Below, piece after piece: positions 21,355-30,848 of a stretch of DNA of 64,000 nt. Source of the DNA: Zygnema cylindricum. Taxonomy: Eukaryota > Streptophyta > Zygnematophyceae > Zygnematales > Zygnemataceae. The notes beneath the pieces were generated by a model, which made no database searches, was not told where the DNA came from, and saw only the letters and a program-made list of their open reading frames with translations. The first letter of the stretch is position 1, and each line of letters begins with the position of its first letter. The stretch covers positions 238,562 to 302,561 of the forward strand of contig JBBHKE010001626.1 of assembly GCA_037447655.1 (NCBI GenBank). Reading direction: 5' to 3'. The translations under genes were made by a program, and so were the position numbers.

Positions 21355-22188
21355 ATGGCAGAACGCCTAGAGGATGATACACCAACAACACCTCCCACGC
21401 CAGGTTCGAACGCCGAAGAGGAGGAAGCAAGGGGGGGGGAGCAAGAGAAAACGGAGGAGCCGAGTACCCCTATTTCACCGCCTAATGTTCAGCCTCCTTC
21501 CTCCAAACCAACTGCTATGTCAGTCCGACACCTAATGCCCTACGCCCTCACACATGTCAAAACTCTGGCCTTATCCCACAATCTGCCAGAAGATATCCTT
21601 ATTCAGGCATTGGGAGAGAAAATCCACTTGGGAAAGGAGAAAGTAGGGCTGGTTGATCGATCCAGTTCTCTCTTTTTATCCGCCGAACCCAAGACCCCTA
21701 TGATAGATAAGGATTACAAGGCCTTATCAGTGGCTCTCATCCTCAACCGGACCAAAAATATCAAGCTCAACGGATACGAAAGCTATCAGGATGTAGTGGT
21801 CGATACCGATGCTCTTCCAAATTTAATAACAACTGCTTTAGAAGAGATGCATGTTAAATCACGCCCAGAAATCTTACCAAGCGACATCTGCCTGAGTACA
21901 GTTAGGAGCGGAATTCAACCGGTCCATGGAATCATCAAAGCTATTGAAATTGAATTCTCAGGTGATGTGGGTTAACGAGTCCGGATCCAGCTCCCCTTCC
22001 TAGTGGTGGAAGGGAAGCAGTTCGAGATTCTGCTGGGGATGGCAACTTGGACCCTACTTAATATGGAGTTGAGTGTGTGGAAAGAGCAGTTCACGGTGAG
22101 GGACCCCGAGAAGCCAGAAGGGACCCAGGTGGTGGTTCCTTTGGGATTATGGAATAGGGGAAAGATAAATGCACCTGTGTCCGACTAA
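21355..22188 (+). pseudogene. Gypsy aspartic protease region
   Basis: Open frame 21355-21975 (206 codons) starts with a Pro/Glu-rich linker, then ALTHVKTLALSHNLPEDIL and a protease-like core VVVDTDALPNLI: the position of the catalytic DTGA reads DTDA. After one frame change, 22003-22188 gives EGKQFEILLGMATWTLLN, like the conserved ILLG C-terminal part of retroviral proteases. The frame is open upstream of 21355 back to about 21090, so the start is not real; the polyprotein once ran from further left. Confidence 0.7.
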
Positions 22189-22314
22189 TACCCCGTATAA
22201 GCCACATCCTCTCCGGCGGAACTATTTGCCTGCTCACCAGATATTGCCGACGAGATATAGCAATTCCTTATTTCCAAGCGGTGGGAGGAGGGATACTAAG
22301 ACCGATTATTTAAG

Positions 22315-23455
22315 ATGGCAGCACTTCGGCGGGGAGTGGAACAAGCTTTTAAAGCTATAGCACTAAATAAGATATTTTCAAATCTTCGGACAAATTCTTC
22401 GGAAATACTGTCCCAAGATGGGAAGTTCAACCAACAGGTGGTGTCAGTGACAATCCCAGATTCCGAACTCCGGATTGTATCATTATTTTTGGGAATCAGC
22501 ACTGATTTGGAAGCGGTTTTGAAACCAAGATACATAGTGGAGGCCTATACAGCTGTGGAAATATCACTCGAAGCGCGAGCCGTCAGCGAGCATCGCCTGC
22601 ATCAACTTCACCAATTATATCCTCAACAGATCCTAATGTCGCCAATCTCTCAAGCTCACCGAAGCCTAGCTTTGAATATGGAAAATATCATGACCCCACA
22701 CATAGCCAGTCTAGGAAAGGTAGATTTGGTGGTAGCAGGATGGCCTTGTCAAGGATACTCCTAGTGGGACAAGGAAAAGGACATAAAAACCAAAGAAGCA
22801 GGACTTTCTTTCAGATGATACAAGTAATATCATGGATACAACAGCTCCATGACACCCCAGTGGGTTATGTTTTGGAGAATGTCCACCCGGGGGATGACCG
22901 ACGACAACATGTAGCGACAGTTGGAAACAGGTCATCCAGATTTTAGGAACCCCGTTGGTTTTTGATGCGGCACAGATGGGATTGCAAGCCCACCGAGTAA
23001 GGGCTTATTGAACCAATTTGATCCAAATTCCCCTCCTCAGGCAGCTCCTGAACAGACAGATTCCGGACCCCAACAATACGGTACAACAAATCCTGAAAAA
23101 GGGGCCAATGGCCACCCTAGTGACAAAAAATGACCATTCCCCCTTTTTCAAATGCAACAAACCCGGATTTCCACGCAGAGCCCTTCCGACCTTCGTCTCC
23201 TTCCCCAACAGCCACGCGTATCGGAAAGGGGCAGCCGGAATGATGTTCGACAGTACCGCAGGAAAATGGACAACACCAACCATTGCAGAAAGGGAACAAG
23301 CCATTGGATTTTACCCGGACTTTACAGCTGCACCATGTATTTCGAAACCCCAAAGGTGCAGCCTCATCGGACAGAGCATGGACTTGAACGCAATCACATG
23401 GGTTATCAAACATGCTCTTGCCTTTTCAAGTCTCCACTCTCCAGAGAAGCAAAAT
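22315..23455 (+). pseudogene. DNMT3/DRM-like cytosine-5 DNA methyltransferase domain in Gypsy pol
   Basis: A cytosine-C5 methyltransferase transfers a methyl group from S-adenosylmethionine to cytosine in DNA. Motif I is LRIVSLFLGISTDLEAVL (about 22476-22530), followed by IVEAYTAVEISLEARAV. Motif IV is VVAGWPCQGYS with the catalytic Cys codon at 22747-22749; a TAG follows at 22762. In another frame comes motif VI, GYVLENV (about 22863-22883). Motif VIII is FDAAQMGLQAHRVRAY, then TGA where copy A has Trp, then TNLIQI (about 22953-23030). The last frame (23018-23548) gives SFPNSHAYRKGAAGMM, EREQAIGFYPDFTAA and QRCSLIGQSMDLNAITWV. This C-terminal arrangement (ERE..GF.....T / QR..LG.S....I) is that of DNMT3 and plant DRM rather than DNMT1 or CMT. 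No PWWP, BAH or CXXC domain is visible. It lies between protease and RT. Now inactive, but all core motifs remain. Confidence 0.88.
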
Positions 23456-23559
23456 AGTTACCTTCAAGCTCCTAAATTGTTGGCAATGCAAGCAACTTTG
23501 CTGCTTGAGAGGGGAGAGAGAGAAGAAAAATTCAAATCTCCCATCTGAGGGTCCCTCGA

Positions 23560-24711
23560 GTGGGGGGGGCGGGCTGCTCAGAATGGAACAACTTAGCGGA
23601 AGTTGTCAACAGTAGGGTCTTGGCCGGAAGGGAAAAAGTAGACCCACAGGTAGGATACAAATTTGATATTACTAGATGGGGCCGACCCCCGGAAGCATGG
23701 GCACCGGTGGAGCCAGGGAAAATGGATTGGACATTCGGGGAGCAGATGGATCCTCAACAAAAGGCTCAGCTATCGGAGCTGTTAGTAAGAAACATACAGG
23801 TATTCTCCTGGTCAAAAACAGATGTCGACATTTACAAAAGAACTCCTTTCCGAATTGACCTGATAGATGGATGAGATGGCAACTGTTTGGCAGAAGTAGT
23901 ATCCCCTCAGTTTTAAGGAAAAAGAGTGTATCACCGCCAAAGTTCAGACCTTGGTGGAAGCTGGATTGGTTCAGGAAAGCACCGGACTCCATAGGTTCGC
24001 TTCCCTAACCGTTCTCCCTCCAAAGAAGGATGCCTCAGGGAAAACATTAGATTTCTGGATGTGTGGGGATTACTGCATGCTCAACACGGCTACTATTCCG
24101 TACCGGTACCCGATGCCAACCGCGAAAGAGATTTTCGACTCTATTTCGGGGGCCACCATCTACTCTACCCTTGATATGAAGAACGGGTTTCACCAAGTTG
24201 CCAAGGAACCAAAGCACCGGGATAGAACGGCATTTTGGGCAGGTTCCCGGTTATTCGAGTGGATATACATGCCCTTCGGGTTGAAGAATGCGGCGGCAAA
24301 ATTCCAAAGGGCGATGGACGAAGCCTCTGAGGAATTGATTGTGCCAGGTGCTGTATTGATGATGTAATCATTTTCTCCAAGACTTTTGAAGAACACCTGG
24401 AGCATATCCAGATTGTCCTCCGGGCACTTCAAGCAGCGGGTTTAAAATGCCACCCCGATAAAGGTATTTTCGGTGTTCAGAAAATTATTAACCTTGGACA
24501 TGAAGTTACCCTCGGGATTGTGGGTCCCCATATGGTCAAGGTGGCCGCTCTCGACGCTCTTCCCCCACCTCAAGATATATCACCTCTACGTACTTTTCTT
24601 GGCCTGGCTAATTATTACCGGAGGTTCGTTCCCGAGTTTAGTAGTCACGCCCAACCTCTGAATCAGTTGTTAAGGAAAGACCAAGAATGGGAGTGGGCCA
24701 CCGAGCAGTAG
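23560..24711 (+). pseudogene. Gypsy reverse transcriptase
   Basis: Linker with KMDWTFGEQMDPQQKAQLSE (23720-23790) leads to RT: LVQESTGLHRFASLTVLPPK, CGDYCMLNTATIPYRYPMPT, YSTLDMKNGFHQV, MPFGLKNAAAKFQRAMD (23951-24350), then after a frame change CIDDVIIFSKTFEEHLEH with both catalytic Asp kept (Tyr of YIDD now Cys), and TFLGLANYYRRFVPEFS (about 24590-24640). At least two frameshifts. Confidence 0.92.
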
Positions 24712-25290
24712 ATCGCCTTCGAATTTTTGAAAGACGCACTTATGCAGCACTCGTGCTCCGAATGCGCGATCACCAAAGACCTTTCCTCCTTTACGTTGGA
24801 GCGAGTTTGGATTGGTGTTTAGCTCGAATAGATGATCTGCGAGTATGTAATTACGCTAGTCGAATGTATAAACGAAGAAATTCAACGATTCCAGGAACTC
24901 TTAAAATTTGCGGTTGGGCGATTATTTTTGGCCATGTTTATCACGCATCCGTTTCACTTTAATTACATACCATCAGCCTCTGAAATGGATCATGGAAAAT
25001 AGCAAATTAACCTGCAAACTCGCCAGATGGGTTCTTATCTTGCAAGAATACGATTTTAGTATTATCCAACGAGGAAGAGAAATCTATGGGAATGCCGTCA
25101 TACTCAACCGAAACCCCGACCCCTCCACATTGGATTCTACTGGAGCAAGACACGATGAGGATCCAGTGATCAGTTTAGGATTAATCCGGGCCTCCTCCGC
25201 TTTTATTTGGCTTCCGCCATCTGGGGGGGAACTGTCTACATTTTCAGCCGACGTGGAGGGACAAGCACCCATAGGAGCCGGGCGAAAGGA
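24712..25290 (+). pseudogene. Gypsy RNase H
   Basis: Follows RT after a TAG at 24709. The D-A-S motif is degraded (YVGASLDWCLA). Later conserved text is clear: THYHQPLKW-like ITYHQPLKWIMENSKLT, LARWVLILQEYDFSII and the GNA(D)-like GNAVILNRNPDP. Two or more frame changes. The tail to 25290 is a poorly conserved spacer. Confidence 0.82.
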
Positions 25291-25399
25291 TATCTAGAAT
25301 GACCCCGATTCTCTACATTCCATACAGCGGGGATCTCTTGTTCCACACTTGTCTGTGGTTCAATTGTCCCCAGTTCAAACCCGTATGGCGGCGTAAGAC

Positions 25400-26345
25400 T
25401 CGGACAGAGGTATCCTCCTCCGGAAATGGGCGGACGGGATAAAGAAAGTGGTTCCTCCTCCTTGCGATCGAGAAACTCTGATTACCCGTCTCCATTAGCA
25501 TTGTGGACATTTCGGGAAAAAACGGACCAATTCTTTAGTCATTGGATCCTATTCGTGGCATGGGTTGCCGTCTCAAGTCAACCAAATTGTACAGACTTGT
25601 TTTTCCTGCGACCGGGTAAAAACAACTTTTGACAAAAAGGGCGGAACCGAGCTGCATTCTTTGGCCATCCGGAGAATGTTTTATCGATGGTCTCTATATA
25701 TCTTGGGGCCTTTGTCGACCAGCCGACGGGGCAATTGCTTTGTGCTCGTAATGATCAAACATTTTTCCAAATGAATGAATTGGTGGTTTTCGCCCGGAAG
25801 GAATCAAAGTCTACTACAAATGCCATTTTGCATAGAGTGTTGTGTCAATTCGGAGCGCCCGTGGAGGTTTTGACCGACCAAGGCTCTAAATTTACCAGAG
25901 AATTTTCCATCCTCTTGGAGAAATGCCTCATCGACCATTGGCTAACCAGTCGGGACCACCCTCAAGCCGACGGATTGGCCGAAAGGTGCATCCAAACAGT
26001 GAAGCGGTCACTACGGAAATATGCGGTCTAAAAAGATCTGGGGGAGTGGGACCGAAGGTTTCTTTGGATTGCAATGGGATACAGGTTCAGCCGACAAGCT
26101 TCCCTCCACTCCTAAAGCCCTTCCTTCGACGGAGCAGGAATTATGTGCCTAGACAGCGACGATTTATGCCCGAGGATTTTGTATACATGATGCAACAAAA
26201 GAAGGACACGTTAGATATTTTTTCTGCCGGTCCGGTAATCTTAAAAGTGGTTGAAGTTTCTAACAAAGGGGTTCTTACTTTGGAGGGGAAAGATAACCGG
26301 AGAAATTAAAGAGAACCAAATCAACATTGCTCCTTGCCATCTTCG
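25400..26345 (+). pseudogene. Gypsy integrase
   Basis: Zinc-binding end of the HHCC region in QIVQTCFSCDRVKTTFDKK (25580-25636), core start MFYRWSLYILGPLSTSRRGN where the first catalytic Asp of the usual VDLxGP is Tyr, then FGAPVEVLTDQGSKFTREF with the second Asp and TSRDHPQADGLAERCIQTVK with the Glu (25850-26000). The C-terminal part (26150-26345) includes EDFVYMMQQKKDTLDIF and EVSNKGVLTLEGK. No chromodomain is evident. Frameshift near 25690. Confidence 0.9.
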
Positions 26346-26480
26346 AGGATTGGAGGACGAACCCACTTTCCATTTGACTTATTTCGACGACCCTCTTTTC
26401 TACTCCACCTCCTGTGATCTGTCCTCCCCGCTTGAACACGTTTTGGTATGCAACAACTACAGCCAGTGCTGACATCCTTC

Positions 26481-28331
26481 ATGTCTTCCCTCCTTGGGAG
26501 CCAAGCCTTCAGCCTTTAATCACCTAGTTATGCGGGAGCAACGAATTGAGCCGATAACAATTTAATTCTTAGTCACGATTGACTAAGAAGGGGAGAAAAT
26601 TGGGCCTTATCGGCCGGATTACCTCCACGGCCACCCTTTTTCCGGTCATATGGGAAAAGGGAGGTGAAGTGGGGTATCTTTTTTTTTTCCCAACCTTGCA
26701 TTTCTCAGCTTGCCCCATTCTTTGCAATGCCTTGCATGCATGTCTCCGGGAGGTATGGGAGGGAAAAAATGGTCATTATCACTGTCATGGGAAGCACCCG
26801 CATTTTGGGGTTATTGGCAAGACTCTAATGCCAACCATTTAAGCTACCAGCTTCATTCAATATAATGCACCAGGCACGCTCGACAGCTTTCAAACTCGTG
26901 TGTGTTTTCGGCACACCTTTATATACCTAAGATCTTCGGGACCCTTTCTACCTGTACGTACATCAACGTACGGCGGAAGAGGTACACGAAACCAGACCAG
27001 ATGAAGGATTGCCTGAACTAAACAGAACGCACTTTATTTCGCGCCTAACGGAGGCCAGAAAGCCAAGTTATTCCGCTTCAAAGATCTCAGTTCTGTTACA
27101 TACAGCCAGTTGCCACTTGACCTTTTGGGGGTCACATTGCGGAACGCCACGTAAATCTTCGGATAGTCATTTAGATTTGGATGTCTTATGTCAGTAGCAA
27201 TTTAGTTCAGGTCCTACTGACTTTTTGTCCATTAACTAGATCAGGTCAAAATCTTGCGTTTAGGTGTCATTTTCAGTACTTTGTCTTATTGAATTGGAAC
27301 AAACTTTGACTTTCAACCGGAAATCTATCCGTGACTGGAAGCACAACTTTTTGCCTTAAACGTAGTACAACACAATTTGTCTTTTGTCAGTTCAACATCA
27401 ATTGCTTCTCACTGATTGGTTCCTTGGATTGCTTTGACCTTTTGGACTGGAAGTGGACAAACTTGGTTGTATAAGGCGCTTGGAGCCAAAAGAGACAAGT
27501 TGCTTTTCAATACTGTCTCCTATGAAAAACCTTAGAAAAATTCCAAACAAACCTTCTTTTGGAGAATCTTTGTTGTGCTTGTTTGCTTGACTCTATTGCC
27601 ATCTTGGTTTAGATTTGTCTTGTTTGGAGATCGTAGTTCGGGCGGGTAGTTGGCACTATCAATCCTTTTGGGCGATCTTGACTTTTTGCCATTGAAACCG
27701 AGAAGAGTCCAGTCGATTCCGATCTGTGGAAACCGAGTGGTGAAGGAGAATCGTACCGGTCTTCGGTGCCACTCGGAGATATTTCGTCTTCCCTTGGTGT
27801 CATTTTGGCTTTCTAGGGTAAGTGAGCTTGCTTTGCCATAATTCTTCATTTTATCTTTTATTCCATTTTCTGGGGCAAGGTGATATTGTTAAATCTGAAA
27901 CAGCCAATCATTTCTATTTTTATTATTTTCGCGTGGAAGTTCATTTGTCCTCCGCCGGTAGTTCTCTTTGGATTTTGCTGTGTTCCCTCCAGAACCGGTT
28001 TCTCGCATCTTGGGTACTAAAACAGTGGGTTCTGAGGGTACAAAAGTTAGACTTCTAGTGGATCAGCACAATACTGAAAAGCCACACCCTGTCTACTCCG
28101 ATTAGAGGAGATAGGAGCTTTGACTCAAGAATCTCTCTTATTGGAAGGGGGTTAGATTTTCTCATTTTATATTACTTCCTCTTTCTAGTGGTTACCATCC
28201 GATGGGAGGAGGAGAGGCTCAAGACAGGGGAACCCCCAGCCTTACGCCTGAGGAAAGAGGTAGGCAGGAAGGGGTCTGCCCCTAGGGGGGGTTCTCCCAG
28301 GCCCGAGGAAGCAGTCCAACGAGCTCCCATG
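26481..28331. other. 3' part of the Gypsy element and adjoining non-coding DNA
   Basis: A purine tract (GAAGGGGAGAAAA, about 26588-26600) is a candidate polypurine tract, so the 3' LTR probably starts near 26600. The block to 26760 recurs at 29340-29512. I could not find the LTR end. The rest has no recognisable gene; open frames at 27009-27197 and 27532-27849 lack motifs. Confidence 0.5.
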
Positions 28332-29323
28332 TGTTGAAAATAGGTATTTTCTAGGTCTAAATTAAATTAAAAATGAAGAGAGCGCAAGCAGTCTGTCTCC
28401 ACCTCTCTCTCTCACTCCCCTATACTTGTTGTAGTCATTGAAGGAGAGAGAGAGAGTAGTGGAGCCATGGCTACCTCAGCTCCACTTGTGGAGGACTAAA
28501 GAGTGACATAAGTCACTCTCAACAAAAGGTTGAGTTCGACAGGACTCTAACCCTTGACCGGCAGAGCATGGCGTAGCCTTTAGCTCTAACCGGTCTGTCG
28601 TAGAAATTTGCTAGATAATATAGGGTTTGATAATTACTTATCCAGTGTTACGGTAAGTATTCTGATTAACTGAAATACAGACATAAATGCATGGAGCGGA
28701 TAAAATACAGTATTAATATCATTTCGCACGAAACAAATGAATCAGACATTTGTTTCGACGGCCGAGATCAAATACGAAATCCCATCCGACGGCACACGTC
28801 ATATCCGGGATCTCGGAATGATCAGTTTGGCATTTAGTGATATGGCATGACCTGGCGCCACGTGGAGAGATAACATTCAGTTGCGGGAATTACGAGGAAC
28901 GTACGGACGAGTGGGAAATGGATAGGCGTCCGCTTAATGGCCTTGTCGTACAAAGGTCGTACAAAAAGTACATCCCCAGTAGTACTTTTATGTACTGTAC
29001 AATATTCTGATTGGTTCGTACAGTTAGTAGATAGGGGTTGTGAGAGGGAGCTAGGACTAAGAAAAATCTGGTAGATGGTTTTCTCTCTCTTTGAGAGTTT
29101 GTATAAAATTGGCATTTTTGCCGGCTTATAACTTATCGCCTGGTTGGGCGTTTTCAGAGATTCTTTTTCCTACAAACTCAGGGGAGTCCAGGCTGCATAA
29201 GGTTGCAGTCAGATTGTTTGCTTGTCTGCTTGGGTAGCAGTGGTTGCCAATGAAATTAGGTTAGTTAATAACTATCTAGAGGCTTCTTGTACTCTTTAGT
29301 CCAATGGAGGACACAGAGTTTCA
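28332..29323 (+). mobile_element. Solo Copia-type LTR with TSD CCATG
   Basis: 992 bp, starts TGTTGAAAATAGG and ends GAGTTTCA. Perfect 5-bp direct repeat CCATG at 28327-28331 and 29324-29328. Same family as 10399-11583 in the opposite orientation: shares the TTCTAGGTCTAAAT start, the CCATGGCT block and the GTAC palindrome region (28956-29000). Confidence 0.92.
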
Positions 29324-29328
29324 CCATG

Positions 29329-29512
29329 TTTGAATCTCCACACAAAGGATAGGCCGAGGAAAATTGGGCTTTATCCACCTGATTACCTCCACGACCACCT
29401 TTTTTCCGTTCATATGGGAAAAGGGAGGGGAGGTGGGGTATTTTTTCTTCTTCCCAACCTTGCATTTCTCAGCTTGCCCCATTCTCTACAATGTCTTGCA
29501 TGCATGTCTCCG
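29329..29512 (+). mobile_element. Fragment of the Gypsy 3' region
   Basis: Matches 26575-26755 (ATTGGGC.TTATC, CATATGGGAAAAGGGAGG, TTGCATTTCTCAGCTTGCCC) and stops at the assembly gap. Confidence 0.8.
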
Positions 29513-29522
29513 NNNNNNNNNN
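29513..29522. other. Assembly gap (10 N)
   Basis: Ten unknown bases between a Gypsy 3' fragment and LINE sequence. The true gap size and the adjacency of the two sides are uncertain. Confidence 1.
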
Positions 29523-30848
29523 CAGCGTCGTCTGGCTCCTCCCTTTAATTTAACAACCTCCCGAGCTTGGCGAGCTCTCTCGAGTGGTTGAGCCGGGTTT
29601 ACATGGCATGCTGCTATCCCCCCACCGTGTAGATTTCAAACTCTACATGCTGCACCACACTTTCTTCGTTAGCGTTGAGCTAGGAGCACGAGCCGTACTA
29701 CCCGAGCGGTTAGCGGAGCTTACTTAGCAGCTGTAGTTCGGTATCAAAGAGCCCGTGGCGATGATGGCGTTGTCGGTGTATCTGATTTTGGAGTTCACCC
29801 TTGTAGGATTATCGTATAGGACGCTCTCCACCTTCCTTTGTCCCGTATTTATTTCGATCTCGTGGATGTTGGACCTTGGCACCTCTTTTTCATGTTCCCA
29901 CTTGAGGTTTTAGTCTATGTGGCTGTTGCGGTAGTAGCGGTGCCCGAGAAACTATGGCTTGATGTCGACGATTCATTCGAGGCGATTGGCGAGCCCATCA
30001 TGCCGAGCACGAGGATCGAGTTGCGATTGCTTCTTTCACACCACGTCGTACATCTCAAACTTTAGATGTGCCACCCCCCTATCGTCGTACGGTACATTTG
30101 GGCCGAGTTGGTGAGCTCTCTCGAGCGGTTCGAGCCCTCCAACAATTTAATTTCCCTCCTCGGTCTGCTGCGACTGTTGAGATTCTCCGAGATCTTCATC
30201 CGCTAGCTCTTACCCCTTAGCCCCCCCTCTATTCACACTTTCAACCCGACAACCTGTTTTCTCTTAGATCGAGACTGTTTAATTAAAGCCCTTACGACTT
30301 TCCCGGATCGAGACTGTTTAATTGAAGCCCTTACGACTTCTCCACATTTTTCAGCTGGGGGTCCTTCAAACATTATTTATGAGTTATTTCGCGACGTTTT
30401 GCCTCTGAAATCAGTTGCTTGGGGCTTTGATATGTTTTATCGAGTATGTTACCTTTTTGTGGCTGGCAGTGTCCCTTTTCGTATTTGCGATCTCCTCACA
30501 GCCTATCGCCTCGTAGGTGTCACCAAACCTAATGGGGGAATCCATCCTATTGCAATGGGCGAGGTATTATACCGATTGGTGGCCCGTACGATCTGCATCC
30601 AGCTCCAGCCCGCTTTCCATGATTATTTATCTCCTCATCAGTTCGGAGTGCCGACCCGGGGGGGTTGTGAGGCCGCGGTCCACGGGATCCGAGCTTTGTT
30701 AGATGCCCATCTGGATTGGTTAGTCCTCCAAGTGGATGTTTTAAATGCTTTTAATATGGTGGATCGGAATGCCATCTTTTCGGAGCTTATGGCTACACCT
30801 TTCCCGATTCTTTAGATATTTCCTTTTATGAGAGCCTTTTATTCTCTG
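29523..30848 (+). mobile_element. Non-LTR retrotransposon (LINE), copy 1, 3'-truncated
   Basis: From 29808 on it matches 36614 onward almost base for base. Reverse transcriptase part (30399-30815): RLVGVTKPNGGIHPIAMGEV, SPHQFGVPTRGGCEAAVHGI, LQVDVLNAFNMVDRNAIF, the typical non-LTR RT palm start with the first catalytic Asp. Homology to copy 2 ends near 30848 where the duplicated segment begins, so the YADD region and 3' end are gone. The 286 bp before 29808 have no counterpart at copy 2 and may be more 5' LINE sequence. A duplicated 39-bp block (GATCGAGACTGTTTAATT...) occurs twice at 30267-30345. Confidence 0.85.

Larger units (their letters stand above)
21085..26480 (+). mobile_element. 5'-truncated Ty3/Gypsy element carrying a DNA methyltransferase (copy B)
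   Basis: Pol order: protease (21.5-22.2 kb), cytosine-5 DNA methyltransferase (22.3-23.5), reverse transcriptase (23.6-24.7), RNase H (24.7-25.2), integrase (25.5-26.3). Gypsy order is shown by RNase H before integrase. The left edge is cut by an LTR-like repeat, so gag, primer site and 5' LTR are missing. All domains are crossed by stops and frameshifts. A second, older methyltransferase piece of the same type is at 438-1745. The 3' flank (26570-26760) recurs at 29340-29512, so at least part of the 3' LTR or UTR is present. Confidence 0.88.

Noticed and set aside
21065-21430. Minus-strand 121-codon frame at the left edge of the Gypsy element
   Set aside because: Antisense to the open polyprotein frame that leads into the protease, and without motifs.
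28520-28610. Possible tRNA (TTAGAGC and GGGTTAGAGTCC-like boxes on the minus strand)
   Set aside because: The arms do not close into a cloverleaf by eye, the T-loop box is poor, and it lies within a solo LTR.
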